The notes under the pieces: model-generated
Seen by the model: the letters and a program-made list of their open reading frames with translations, nothing else
Databases searched by the model: none
Told to the model about the DNA's origin: nothing
Program-made: the position numbers and the translations under genes
Shown here: positions 12,010 through 24,431 of the stretch, one piece after another
Layout: the number at the start of each line of letters is the position of its first letter
Numbering within the stretch: the stretch's first letter is position 1
Assembly (NCBI RefSeq): GCF_032452875.1
Contig: NC_083879.1
Location: 86,499,572-86,563,571, forward strand
DNA: 64,000 bases
Direction of reading: 5' to 3'
From: Bos javanicus
Lineage: Eukaryota; Chordata; Mammalia; Artiodactyla; Bovidae

Positions 12010-12690
12010 CAGGGAACCCTGGCTGGCGTTAACCCGCGTCCTCGGAAGCACGATTACCACGCGCTTAGGGCCCGGTCTGGCTGCGCGTCCCCAGCCTGCA
12101 GTCTTGGGGGGCCGCGCTCTCTGCGGTCCGGCGCCCCCGCGGACGGTAGCGCTGTGCGCTCACGGAAGGTCACCCCTCCCGCTTTGGTCCCTGTTCCCAA
12201 GGCGCCAGTCCCGGGAATGGCCCTTTGTTCCTAACGACGCTGGTCCCCGTGCAGGCCGCGGGCCGGGAGCCGGTGGAGCCCGGGGTCTGCACTCAGCCCT
12301 GGGCTGCCGACGCCGAGGCTCCTCACAACCTGGCGTGGGCCGCCCGTGAGCCGCCCTTCCGCCCGCCGGTGTCCTCACCGCCAGCGGGCGACGCGGCTCC
12401 TGCGTCCTGCCGGCCCGGCTGAGGGGTGACCCGCGACTGGGCCTCGCGGGCCGCCGAGGGGCCACTCGCTGGTGCGTCCAACCTGCCGGCCTTTCCTCAG
12501 CGCCCGCCCAGGGGCCGCTCGGGGCCTCGCCCAGCTCCTCCGTCCTTCCTCACAGCGTCCGGGCTCTCACCGCTTCCTGTGGGAGGCGCGCATGCGTGCA
12601 CACGGCGCCCGGGCGCTCACCGCTTCGCGTGGGAAACGCACGTGTGCACACGGCGTCCGGGCGCTCGCTGCTTCCTCGTGGGCATCAGGA
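12010..12690. promoter_or_regulatory. CpG-rich island without a recognised gene
   Basis: A GC-rich stretch with many CG dinucleotides (gcgcgtcc, ggccgcgg, cgccgaggg) right after the minisatellite. Open frames cross it on both strands but match no known protein. It could be the promoter of an unrecognised non-coding RNA or a CpG-rich subtelomeric segment; the sequence does not decide. A 48-50 bp repeat in three copies lies at its right end. Confidence 0.5.
12555..12690. repeat. 48-50 bp tandem repeat, about 2.7 copies
   Basis: Copies start at 12555, 12605 and 12653. Each begins gcgyccggg and carries ctcaccgcttc followed by a gtgggaaacgca/gtgggaggcgcg block and gtgcacacgg. The third copy is incomplete. 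Confidence 0.85.
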
Positions 12691-12949
12691 ACCTAAGGTC
12701 TCGACACCGTCTGATGAGTCAGGGGGGCCAAGGGCTCTGGGAAGGAAGCCCTGGGAAGCCCGAGCCCCCGTCTCCAGCCCCCAAGGCCACAAGACATCGA
12801 GAGACTGTCTGCTTTCTCTCTGCGGCCGAGGGCAGTGAGGTGCCGTCCGTGCTCGGGGAAGGGCCTGTGTGGCAAACACCCCACAGCGGGTAGAGAGCTG
12901 GCCAGGCGTGAGGAAGCCCTAACCCATCACCTAACCCTGGAGAGCAGCT

Positions 12950-13170
12950 TCCCAGGTGGCGCTCTTGATAAAGAATCCGCCTGCCAAAGCAGGAGATGTA
13001 AGAGACCTGGGCTCGATCCCTGGGTCAGGAAGATCCCCTGGAGGAGGGAATGGCAGCCCCCTCCAGTATTGTTTCCTGGAGAATCCCATGGACAGAGGAG
13101 CCTGGCGGGCTACAGTCCGTGGGGTCACAGAGAGTCAGACACAACTGAAGCGACTTAGCACTCACGCGTG
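12950..13170 (+). mobile_element. Bov-tA SINE
   Basis: Sense SINE with a slightly diverged head (cttcccaggtggcgctc), B-box-like ggctcgatccctgggtcag, body ggaatggcagccccctcc and terminal block gagagtcagacacaactgaa gcgacttagca. Confidence 0.92.
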
Positions 13171-14099
13171 CATCCACAGAAAAGTGGCCGAGGGCTAACC
13201 CACCCCCCTGGGCTTTCAGATGTCCAAGCAGAGTCCCAAGCCCCAGGCCCCTCTGGCTGGCAGGCTGGACCCTCTCCAACAGTCTTTCCACTCACACGAG
13301 GTTCCCGCACTCACCCTCCTGCGCTTCCACCCGGGACCATCTTAGGGTTTAGGGGGAGTGACTCAGGGAGAAGAGAAGGAGAAGCGCTGACCACCCCAGG
13401 GAGAGAAGCCGCGTGTCTGCCCGACTCCAACCCCACAGCCACCTGCTTGTCCAGGCAGGTGAGAGGGGGGCGGCTCGTGGCCCTGCCATCCACATGACCT
13501 GAGACCCCAAGCCAGGTCCAGGGAAGAGTTTTCTCCTTCAAGATGGCCCCTGGACACTCAGTTAGGATTGGGATAAGAACCACACTCTTCATTCTCTGAA
13601 TAAGTTGGCAATTTCTAAGAATAAGGAGAAAAAATAAAACTTCAATAAGAAGGGGGTCAATTTTGTTAATATACAGATTACCTATAAAGGAAAGATATTC
13701 AGGCTGGCACTTGATTTTTTCAACTGCAGCACCAAATGCAAAATAGCAATAAAGTCGTATTTGCAGAGTTACAGGTAAAGGATGATGAATTATATGATTA
13801 GTCAATTATGGTTTAAATGTTAGGACAAATAAGCCTGTATTTAGATGGGCAAGAACTCAGAAACCATAAAGTCACTTCTAAAGAATTACTCAAGCAGGCA
13901 CTCCATACAAGTGAAAAATGAATTAGTAAAGGAACTTCGCATGAAATGCAGAAAAATGTGATGTTGAACAAACAGCCAAAGTTACCAGGTCTAAACATCC
14001 ATCGATGATGTAGAGCTGATGCAACAGTTAAGCCCAAGGTTTTGAACACATTTAATGTGTTTTGCTGGTTTTTTAGTTGTTGGGGCTGGAAAGCAAATT

Positions 14100-14640
14100 C
14101 AGGTCCTATTTATCCATCTTGACCAGATGCAGATTTCAACTTGTTCTTATCAATTAAGATTTCTAAATGTTTCTGGTAGGAGAAATGCCATTTGGTTGTT
14201 AATATTGATACACATTGCTTAACATTGGCAGATGTCCTGTGGATTTGAAAAGAGATTCTAAGTGTTTGTGGGGGTGATGTCGATCTACAGTCTAGTCCCC
14301 AAGATGGTGACAGTTTGTGTTTTCTTCTCAGTGTTTACATTCCCTACTTTTTCTTGTCTTTTATGTTAATTCAGTGTTGAACAGAAATGGTGATAGCCAG
14401 CATTCTGGAATTGATCTTGATTTTTGTGAGAAAAATTCTAAAATGTTTTACTATTAGCAATGAGCTTTGTTGTAGTTTAGAGTTTTTCTTTTTCTTTTCT
14501 TTTTTCTTTTTGCTGTTATTTGAGAGATTCATCCACTTAAACATAATTTCTATTTTAACAAGATTTTTGTGACAAATGTATATTGAATCTTATCAAATGT
14601 CTCTGAGAGTTTTAAGATCACAAGGCTTTTAATCTGGAAG
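14100..14640 (-). mobile_element. Old L1 fragment (ORF2 region, degraded)
   Basis: Antisense text resembling L1 ORF2: cagtgttgaacagaaatggtg (14373 onward), then a region like the usual 'aggatttttgtgacaaatgta' block near 14560. It is highly diverged, without open frame. Boundaries are approximate. Confidence 0.5.
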
Positions 14641-14785
14641 GACACTAAACTCAACTCATAGGATTTTCTGAAGTTGAACCAACTCCAGAGAAACGCCCTT
14701 GGGTGGGGCCTTTGACGTATTTAAGGTGTTCAACTTGGGGTTTTGCTCAGGACCTGTGCCCTATGCAAATGTACGAATGCATGTG

Positions 14786-15000
14786 TTCACACTCAGTCGT
14801 CCAGTCGTGTCCAACTCTGCAACCCCAGGGACTGTAGCCCGCCCGGGTCCTCTGTCCATTGGATTCCGCAGGCAAGAATACTGGAGGGGGTTGCCATTCC
14901 CTTCTCCAGGGGATCTTCCCAGCCCAGGGGTCAAACCCGTGTCTCTTGCGTCTCCTGCATTAGCAGGCGGGTTCTTTACCACTAGCACCGCCTGGGCAGC
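14786..15000 (-). mobile_element. Bov-tA SINE
   Basis: Antisense SINE: cactcagtcgtccagtcgtg at the tail side, ggcaagaatactggagg in the body, and the reversed tRNA-like head ending at ccgcctgggcagc near 15000. Confidence 0.92.
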
Positions 15001-15989
15001 GTGAGTACAGTCAGCCTGTAATTTTCACAGGGGATCCTGCCTCTTCACCCACACTGAAATGTGAATATTTTTGGAGCCCAGTCACTCGGAGACGTGTGGT
15101 CTTCCTTATCCTCAGCACAGTACATGACCAACATCAGCACGAAGCAGACATCTCTCACAAACAAAATCGAGAGGAAAATGACGGGAAGACAGAGGTGGGT
15201 CATGACCGGGGCCGCACCAATGATGCACATCCGCCGGAGGAAGCGGCGGGGGGCGTCCGGGGTCTCCCAGCCGCAAGGGCAGGGGTGGAGGCTGGGCCCA
15301 GCAGAGACGAGGGAGAAGCCGACTCCAGCTGTCCTCTGCCTCCGCGGGGCGCCGAAACCTGGTTGCCATCAGCTGAGTGACGGTCAAGCGCCTCTCTGCT
15401 TTCCGTGAAGAGCCCAACTCCGTGTAGCGGTTCCCGCACACTTAACGACAGTCGACCTGAGCATGTCACGCACGACAACCATACACACCCCCCAGAGGTT
15501 CTGACTGGGGCGCCTGTCCACCCGCTCCCGGCAGGGCGTCGCGGGGCGCGTCTCTGCTCCGGCCGGGTCCAGGTTTCTTATCTGCCAGCACAGAGCCCCT
15601 GGCTCCTCCTGGGCACACGCTAATCTTGTCGTAAGCCGGTCTGTGGGAGGGGCCGGCTTCCCCAAGCCGGGCACCTGGCTCCCATCCATGTAAACCCCTG
15701 GCCTCCGCGTCCGCAGTGACTCCAGGTTCACGCGGAGCCCTGCGACTCATCAGTTACTAACGAGGCTCCCCTCGGGTCTGCAGAAATGCCTCTGGACGCG
15801 TTCGGGGCCACACAGGGAGCCCTCTGCGCTTTCTGGACGAGAGTCCATGCGTGATGATGAGGATGGTGGTGACGACAATAACCTGTCTGATCTCACCACG
15901 AGCTGGACGCTGTGCTGAGACCACATGAACATCATCGCTCATCCTCATGGCCCCTTGAGGCCTCACTTTACCAATGAGAGTGCTAACTC

Positions 15990-16730
15990 CCAGAGCTTGC
16001 GGAGGGGCGTTTGCTCGAACAAAAGCAGCCTCGGTCGCCCAGGGGCCCCCCTTTTGAGCCCTCCCGACGGGCCCGAGGAGCTGCTGCGAAGGTGCTGGGC
16101 ACGGCTGCGGGGCGGCCGACCTGGAGGAGGAGATGCTCGGTCCCCTTCGAGCCCCTCCTTCAGGGGCTGCTCTGACACCCCCCCCAGCAACCGACCTCCC
16201 CCCGTGTCCTGCAGGCGCCCTCCCCCGGGAGTGGGGAAGTCTCCCTTCAGCCAAAGGCATGTCCTGAGGAAGGGCCGAGCTGTGTGCCCTCGACGGGCCT
16301 GGGGGGCTCAGCCCACACTGTCCACCGTGGGGCCCAAGCTCGACCGCCACTGGACCAGAGGGAGGAGAGTGGAGAGCTCTGAGCGCCCCGTGCTTGTAGG
16401 AGTGTTGTTCATAACTCTGTAAGTTTTACAAAGATTTTTAACAGCAAGGGGTGAAAATGCCCCTCACACTCGACACAGGTGGAAATAAACTAAGGAGTGC
16501 GCCCGGGCAGGCGGGCCCACAGGGCAGCGGGTCCGGGCACCACGACGCGCAGCCCCGCACCTGCAGGGCCTCGGGCCCACGCAGCGCCTGCGGCCCACAG
16601 CACGGCTTTCTCCCGCGACGCGGGCGGGCTCGGGAAAACCCCGCCGCAGACCAACGTCTCTCCGGAGACAGCGAGAGGAGCCTCCTAGAGAGGCCGGTGA
16701 AGAGTCGCTGGGAAGGACCCGAGAATAAGA
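15990..16730. promoter_or_regulatory. CpG-rich stretch without a recognised gene
   Basis: GC- and CpG-rich sequence (ggcggccgacc, cgccgcagacc, cgcgacgcgggcgg) with open frames on both strands but no recognisable protein. It drops sharply into AT-rich sequence at about 16745. A promoter is possible; unmethylated status or transcripts would be needed to support it. Confidence 0.4.
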
Positions 16731-16744
16731 GGTAACGTCAACTG

Positions 16745-17130
16745 CGTAATGATGGCACAATTTCCAAATATTATGTGCGAGGCAGCCTCAAGACAAATAT
16801 TTTTGAATTTTTAATGGAAAAATGGCATTTCTTTTATTTATTTTATATGTATTTTTGAGTGTTAACAAATAGTTCTAGTGGTAATTAGCATCTTTGTATA
16901 TTTATTGAAAACCAGCACTAAATCTGTATATTTACAGAAAAACGCCTTCGACATAGATAATAGCACAATTCCATGTTTGTGAATTGACAGTTTCCTCTAA
17001 ACACAGAGTAGAAATTCAGCAATTGTCACTACAGCTGTTTGTGAAAATTTGACAATAGATAAATAATGACTAGAAATCAATCTTTTCATTAAAATGCAAG
17101 AACGAAAAAATATCTAAAGGAATTTTATTA
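16745..17130. other. AT-rich, repeat-free stretch, candidate conserved element
   Basis: About 380 bp of AT-rich sequence wedged between GC-rich blocks, with homeodomain-like words (ggtaattagc near 16880) and no identifiable repeat. Conservation is suspected only from its appearance. Confidence 0.3.
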
Positions 17131-17361
17131 TCCCTTTAGCAAGTCCAGGCCGGTCTTTAGGAAGCTCCTACACGTCGTCGTGGCCTTGTTTCTGTCTGTG
17201 GATGCCGAAGCGTCTCTTTCATTTCACACATGCGCGGTAGGGGCGCGGTGGGGGCGCGGTGCGGGGGCGGTGGGGGCGGTGGGGGGGCCCTGACTTCCTC
17301 CGACCCTTAACTCACCTTCAACATCCCCTCCTGACTTTTCCTGTCACTGAAGGCCTGGGCT

Positions 17362-17660
17362 GCACACACACACACTGTACACACATTCACACTCACAAAC
17401 ATGCACACACTGTAGACACATTGACACACACAGTGTACACACATTCACACATATGCACATACACTACACACATTCACACACACACTGTAGACACATGCAC
17501 ACACATGCACACACACCCTGTACACACATTCACACACATACTGTACACACATTCACACACGTGCACATACACTTCACACATTCACACACACACTGTACAC
17601 ATTCACACACACACATGCACACACACACACCCTGTACACACATTCACACACACACAGATG
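17362..17660. repeat. CA-rich microsatellite/minisatellite (acacattcac units)
   Basis: About 300 bp of compound (CA)n with a recurring 10-12 bp word acacattcac and the interspersed word ctgtacacac or ctgtagacac. The + strand His/Thr-rich open frame over it is a by-product of the repeat. Confidence 0.95.
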
Positions 17661-20600
17661 GCGGTTCAGCCAAAGTGTTCACACTCCTTATTCTGTCCAC
17701 TGACCTGACCATCAAATGTGTTCCATATATAACCCTCCTCCCCCTCAAAAAATAAAACCAAAACAACAAACACAGACCGTTGGCTTACATCACAGCTGTT
17801 CATTCACTGACAGCATTGACTTAGACATTGTCTGCGCGGGAGAATTAGCTGTGTTGCGGGGTTTTCTCACAAGGAGGCAGGAACCACGTCTGAAGCGAAG
17901 GTGGATCAACATGATGAACCACACTCTCTTGGCCGCTCTCAGCAGGTAAACGCCACGGCCGAGTGGGCAGCAGCTGAGAAAGACCCTCTCCAATAAGTGT
18001 CAGCAGGGTCTGTGTCTGGTCCCGCTTGTAGGCATGAGGGCAAAAAACAAGAAAAAAGAAGAAAGATGCTGATTCTAAACCAACGTCCTTCCGAGGACCG
18101 GCCCGGGACCCCCCCTGTGGTGGCCTCTGGCGTTTCTTCATCGTTTCCATCCCACCCGCAGCACCTGTGCTCAGGCGCGCGTGAATGGACGCCCACCCTG
18201 AGCCACGGGGTGAGCTGCAAGGCAACCCTTGCACTGGAGGAGTGGGCTGATCCCCATCACCAAAGCCCAGCGTTGACAGACCTTCAATTTCCAGCTTCCC
18301 TTAAAGGAGAAATAGAGCATTTTCCATTTTGGAGCTGGAGACATTTCCTGCCTCTCTCCATTTGTACCCGTCTTAAACAGTCCAGTGGGGTGCTGCCTCT
18401 CACAAGGAAATTTTAGAAATGTAGCAATTCTTCAGAAATCAAGCAGCAAGCCCAGGTGTGTCTGTAAGTTGGCTTCACCCGTCCCACCAGATGAGGTGCC
18501 CGGGGCCCCCTCTGTGGCATGGCTTCCGTAACCGTTTGTCGGGTGAGCCGGCCAGGACCCTGTCTGTAGAATATGGTTCCCGTCTAGGTCAGCGTCTTAG
18601 GGGAGAGAAAAGCCCTTGAGCGCCTCTTCGCAGAGGTCTCCGTGCTGGGCCTGGCAAGGGGGCTGTTGAAACTGTTCGTCGGGAAACATCTCGGCTTACG
18701 AGCTGTGTGAGGTCCTTTCTGCTCGAGGCCGGGTGCTGGGCTCCCGGGACAGGCGCATGTACATCGTGGTGTACAGACACGTGGAGTGGAGAAGTGCAGG
18801 GAGGTGCCCAGGTCCCCTGGGGGAGCCAGGTGGTCTGGTGACTCCTTCCGGGTCTACCTACACCTGACCCTCCCCCCACTTTGCAAATCTTCAGTGAGAC
18901 AGAGATGAGTCTAAAGCTGCTTCTTCCCTGATGGCTCCAAGCATCCAAGCAAGGCTCGTGGGCCAGAGGAGTTGATGTCCCCCACTCCCCTCCCCTCTGT
19001 GCAGGGCTCTGCTGGCTCACCACCCCGCACCCCAGAGCAGGTGTAAGGGTCAACCTCAGCACCCACGGGCTGGTGGGAGGAGGGGACGTCGTCTCCCCAG
19101 GGAGGCTGGGGTTCTGTTGTCAAATGAGGGGGCGTAGTCCTGCCACCCCCAAAACTCCCCTGAGCAGCCTGCAAGCTGTCACCGCTTCTGGTCTGCTGAG
19201 CAAAAGCCGTTGGGCCACCATCACCAGAAGTAAAAGCAGGAAGCTGCAATTCCAGCCCGAAAAGTTGCAAGATTGATGAAAATCCAGATGTAATCTGCTG
19301 TCCACACCCGTGATGGGGCCTCATCATAGAAAGAGGGGAGACGGGCTAGGAAAACGGTCATGCTCTTTTTGAAGAAAGCTGTCTTCCCCGTTTGTTTACA
19401 AAACCAAGTAGCTTTCTTCAGAAGTGGCAGTGGACGTGGTCAGTGAGGTGGTTTTATCAAAATGTCGAGTAACATACAACAATTACAATTAAGCACCGAA
19501 ATCCAACCCAAACCAAGCCCTTTAAATGAACTCGAATGCATAAGAAAACATCAGACTGGTATAAAATGTGGGGTTGAAACGTTCCGAAATCCCTGGGGTG
19601 GTGTCAGTCACAGCAGCATGGGGTCTGGGGGAGAAGCCCCTCAGAGCCGGAGATGGTCTGCAGAATAAAGTACCGCGGGAGCCAGCATCCTGTGTGCTTT
19701 TAATAAAGCAGAGAGACGGCCCGGGCTCTGACAGCACTTTCTGCATATTCATATTTGGATTGTTGCATGTTTAACGTTAATGCTGTCTATTTTCTGCCTT
19801 TTAGGTGCTTAGGCGATTGTAACATTTTAACACTGCTCTGAAATAAGTGCTTTTTGTGAGAAGTTCATCCTCCAGGTTCAGACAGACTGCATTTCCTGGT
19901 AAAATTTTATTTTGCAATTATTACACGTTTTTTAAAACATCTTCATGCCACAAGATGCGAAGTCCAAAATATTTATGTTCCTGATTGTCAGCCTTTCCTT
20001 CTTATAGATGTCGAAGTGAAAGGAAAATAGACAACTCATTTTGTTGAATCAATACAGGCGTATTATCACAGCAAGATTATAATTCAGGTGCACAAAACCT
20101 GCATTTTCCGAGCCCAGCAAGGAGGCGAGTAGGTGCTCAGAGGCACAGCAGGTAACTAATATCAACAAAGTAGCCCAGATTCAAGTTCCAACAACAGAGC
20201 AGGGTCAAGCGGCCACCCACAGAAGCGGTGAAACGCAGAGTGAAGGCCAAAGTCCCCCCTAAGCCCACCTCCCAGCTCTGGAAGAAGTGTCCACCCAGGG
20301 ACACGTCCGCAGCTCCTCCTGGCACCCACAGGACGGAGTCGGGGCGGAGGCGCCTCCAGCAATGATGACTGGCTTTCTGTCCAGAGCAGGCGGGAGATGG
20401 GCACCAACACCCCGTCTGACACCCCATCTCTCCGTGGCTCTCCCCCCGAGCATCTCAGCCGCCCACCTGTCACCTGGCACCCCATCTCCTTGTCGTCCCT
20501 CTCCATGCTGGGGTCTCTCTTCACGGCCATGGTCTCTGTTCCAGAAACAGCCGTGTAACAGGGTAGAAGAGACCTCAGTCACACTCGAGGAAAGCAGTCT

Positions 20601-22829
20601 TCTCAGTGTCTAAGCTCACTTCTGAACGCACTGAATGTACGTAACTTTGAATATAAATGCTGTGTCTGTGTTGGCTTACAGAGTCGGTCTCTAGAACTTC
20701 AGCTCCACACAGAGTTCCCTCCGATGAGTCAACAGCAGACCCCGGATATAGGACGTCTAAATGGGCTGCCGACCCAGCGAGACTCCGAGTTTGCAGGGCC
20801 AGCGTTCAGAGAGGAGAAAGCGCCGTGTTCACCAGCAGAGGCGTGGGCTGACCCTGACCTAGGCCACGCAGGGCCACCAGGGTGGCAGTGGGGACCCCAG
20901 GGTGTCTCCCAGGGAAGCCCACGCGCCCCGGCCTCACACAAGGAGCTCGTGCGGAGGTTACGAGAGTCTGAGTTTAGTTTAAGGAAATCAAGACGCTGTT
21001 TTCAGATGTGAGTCATCACAAGGCTCCCTCAGAAGACCATCTCGTCCTGAGGGCGTCTGCACGCGGGCCCCCGCTCGGCGCCAGGCCAGGCCTCCAACTG
21101 TCTGCCCCTGGGTGAGCGGCCTCAATCACGGGCACCAGGCTGGCCCGTGAGTAGGTGGGTGTGTGCCAACTGGAGCCTCAGGGCCACGTGTCCAAGTCCC
21201 CAGACAGCCTGGGGTCAGCACGGCTGGGGCCTCGGTTGGCCAGCACTGTGCACCCAATTCCTGGGGCCAGGGCTGGAGAGGCAGCACCGCCCAGCATGGC
21301 GGCGCCGGGACCGTCAGGGACAGAGGGTCTGGGCGCGGCTCCACCCGGATCCTGGCCTGACGGCCCCACAGCCGACGCCCCCGTGGGTGAGGACCGCCGG
21401 GGAGCGGGCATGTCCAGGTGCTCATCACTCCACACTCCCAGCCTCCCCGCCTGCCTCTACCCCTTTCTCCCCCAACCCCTGAGCCGACCTCTGACCGCAC
21501 GTCCTCTGAGAACATAGCCACCTCCTGGGGATGGGGCCAGGGAGGCTCGGAATGCATCGGGGTGTGTGTCTCCACCCTTCTTAGGGGATTCAGAAGCCAG
21601 AAAGGTGGACTCTGGTCTCAGGTCGCTTCAAGGGTCCCAGGCACGCCCAGCACCCTGAGCGCCTGGGGTCTCACTCTGCCGTTGACACCGGCTGTGAGCA
21701 GCATGCAGAGACTGAGGACAGACCGGCCGGGCCTGCTCTCTGGGCCTCGGTGCTGGTGGGTCTGGGTGGGCGCTGGGCCTCTCTGCCGGGATCCCGCCGC
21801 ACACCGAGTTGGCAGTGCCTGGGGTCGGGGCAGCCCCCTTTGCAGGCGGCCCTGGACACTCCCAGCACTTTGCGGGTGGTGCCCGCCGGCCACGGCCCCC
21901 AGGCCCGCCTGGGCCCTCGATGTCACCGCCCGCCTGGGCTCCTTCCCTGCAGACCCAGCCTGTGCTGAGCACGTGAACCCGTGCTCCTTAAGTGAAGGGA
22001 GCCATCTGCTTTTTAGAAGAAGACGTGGAAGCTGCTGTCCAAGCCTTGGGGACACCCCCGCGCTGTCCTGTGGCGGCAGGGGCTCCAGCTGTGCTGGCAG
22101 GTGACAGAGCCCGTCTGTGACTCCAGCAGTTCACGCTGCCCGACTCCGCGTCTCGACCCCACAGACGCTGACTCCAGGCAAGTGTTGGGCAGAGACCATG
22201 TGAATCCCCCAATCCCTAACCCCACCTCCCACTCACGGGACCCCCGCTTGGAGCTTCTTCTCTTCAAAGAGGCCTCTTTGCATGCGAGCTCCCCTGGGGT
22301 GTTCCCAATGCACACCCTCACGGGGCGGGGGGGCTCCCCCAGCGATCTTTGGGGCCACAGAGACCCAAGAAAACTGCTCTTCCAGCTCATGGAGGCTCTG
22401 AAGCTTCTCAATAGGCTCCTGGCCTCTGCAAACGGAACTGGGGACATTTATCAGCATCAAGTTGACACCGGCTCGGGTTAGATGTTAAGGCAAGCCTGGT
22501 GGATGTGGCAGGAAGGGGGCCCACGGGGCCATGAGATTGCGAGTGCCTCCCACGGCTAGGCCAGGGACTCTGGACTCTGTCTATGGGCCTGTGAACCCCC
22601 TGAGAGCCGGTGACAAATGCCCGTGGGCCACTCTACGAGGACCCAGACAGTCAGAAAGGACACCCCATCACTGTGCCTGCAGCCCCCGAGGCCACCCTCC
22701 CGGCCACACATGGCTCCAGGGCCGCCCGGGGCGCGGCACGGGGCTCTGTCACCACCATTCATGGGGCAACTTGTACTGAAAGCCAGTCCTTTCTGGCTCA
22801 GCAGACTCCAGGCTGCCTCTGGTGATTTT
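17661..22829. other. Unique sequence, nothing recognised
   Basis: Over 5 kb without an identifiable gene or young repeat. 19780-20060 is AT-rich and 20900-22600 is GC-rich. Several open frames of 100-228 codons occur in the GC-rich part (for example 21418-22104 +). They overlap frames on the other strand, consist of low-complexity Pro/Arg/Gly/Ser text, and have no recognisable domain. Confidence 0.45.
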
Positions 22830-23112
22830 CGTTGCTTTAATTTAATTGACTTTAAAAGACCGGCAGCGTATTGGTAAACTCGCTCCCCTGTCACATCTCC
22901 AGGAGGGTTAACGACCTGCCCAATTATAGGAAGGGTCCCGACCTGCACCTGGTAATTAAAATTGCTGATCGCCTGCAGTTATCTGGCCGGGCTTAGAGGC
23001 TGAAGAGCCGTCTGACCCTTCGCCGCCGCGGGAACAATGTTTGCCGTCCGCCACCGGGCGCTCGGCCCAGCTCGCCCGGCCCATTAAGGGCTCCTAATGG
23101 GGAGCAACAAAG
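22830..23112. promoter_or_regulatory. Candidate conserved regulatory element (SOX1 side)
   Basis: A repeat-free stretch, AT-leaning in its left half, with TAATTA at 22953-22958, AACAAT at 23033-23038 and AACAAAG at 23106-23112. These are homeodomain- and SOX-type words. The element lies beside one copy of a local duplication (23211-23333). An enhancer role is inference from motif density and locus. Confidence 0.35.
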
Positions 23113-23210
23113 GCCCCGCGGCATCTGCGGGGGCGCGGGCCCCAGGTCTGCGGCACAGGTGCCTCGCGGGGCTGCCAGGAGCGCAGGCCGGGAGACGGGC
23201 AGCAATTAGG

Positions 23211-23333
23211 CGGCTGTGTTTGTGCAGAGCTGGCAGCGGGCCTCCAGCCTCCCCCGGGTCCCAGCCCCCCGGGGAGGGGACGCCTGCGCCTTTTGTCCCA
23301 AAGGGCGCTTGGTCAAAGGCCCTGAAAGCGGGT
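23211..23333. repeat. Local duplication, copy A
   Basis: A 123-bp segment beginning cggctgtgtttgtgcagag and ending ccctgaaagcgggt. A diverged second copy lies 1.2 kb away at 24432-24566 in the same orientation. Its composition matches the GC-rich unique sequence around it, so this is the likely source copy. Confidence 0.85.
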
Positions 23334-23806
23334 CTTTCTTCTCCTTTTTTTAATGTAGCTTCTCCCTGCTCCCACGCAAGTGGAGAGGCTGGGCAGCCTC
23401 GACTTCAGGAAGATGGGGGCTTCCCAATGTCGCTCTGAGAGGTCGTGGCTGAAGGGTTCACGGGCCAGGCGCTGCGTTCAGGCCCCCAGATGGCGGCTCC
23501 CACAGCCTCCCCCACCCCCCAGTGTCAGCACGGCTCCTGAAAACACACCCCTCCATGCAGCCCTCTTCTCCTCAGCGTTTAGGGGTGAGATGGTGCCAGT
23601 TTAGAAATCCGTGCTCCAAGTGGCCTCGACCACTTTGGACATAAAAGCAATGTAAGTCAGTCTATAAGCAAAAGATCTGTTCCAAATCTGGTGGGTCTCA
23701 ATGCAGCAGAGAATGAGTAATTCATCAATGGAGCTGTAGATCCATCGATGTTAGCAGCTCATCCATGTTAGGGTAGTAACCACCTCTCAAGAAACTACCA
23801 CTTGTC

Positions 23807-23996
23807 TGGACTTCCCTGGTGGCCCAGAGGTTAAGAATCCACCCGCCAGAGCAGGGACGTGGATTTGACCCCTGGTCCGGGAGGATTCAGCATGCTTCAG
23901 GGCCGCTGAGCCCATAAACCACGCCTAGAAAGTAGCCCCCCCACGCAGCAGTAAAGACTGAGTGTGACCAGAAAGGTAATAAAAATAGAAGAAGCC
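23807..23996 (+). mobile_element. CHR-type cetartiodactyl SINE
   Basis: Starts with tggacttccctggtggccca and continues aggttaagaatccacccgcc with a tRNA-like B box (ggatttgacccctggtcc), then cagggccgctgagcccataa. This is the CHR layout, not Bov-tA. Flanks give a 10-bp duplication with one mismatch, accacttgtc at 23797-23806 and accgcttgtc at 23997-24006. Confidence 0.85.
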
Positions 23997-24250
23997 ACCG
24001 CTTGTCATATTGTGGCGGAGCATCAGAGCAGCTTATCCACGTGTCCTTTTTCCAACCACATGTTGGAGGGAATCTGAACTGCCTTATACCTCAACCAAAA
24101 CAACATAATTAAGAAAGAGAGGAGAATTCAGCACCCTTCTCGCTAAGTCACACATTAAAAAGACTTGCAAACATGTAAACCAAGACTATCCTCCTCATTA
24201 AATTTAATTTCGGTTTGGAAAATATCGCTTTTCATAAAATTATGCTATTT

Positions 24251-24430
24251 CAGTTCAGTTCAGTTGCTCAGTCAACCAACTCTGCGACCCCATGGACCAC
24301 AGCACGCCAGGCCTCCCAGTCCACCACCAACTCCCGAAGCTTGTTCAAACTCACGTCCACCGAGTCAGGGATGCCATCCAACCACCTCGTCCTCTGTCGG
24401 CCCCTCTCCTCCCACCTTCAGTCCTTCCCA
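24251..24430 (-). mobile_element. BovB 3'-end fragment
   Basis: Antisense BovB terminus: cagttcagttcagttgctca at 24251, then the gcacgccaggcctccc block and the caccaactcccg block. The BovB text stops abruptly at 24430 and joins copy B of the local duplication. Confidence 0.93.
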
Positions 24431-24431
24431 A

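Noticed and set aside
21418..22104. 228-codon + strand frame as a gene
   Set aside because: GC-rich sequence with long frames on both strands, no recognisable domain, no repeat of codon constraint; treated as chance.
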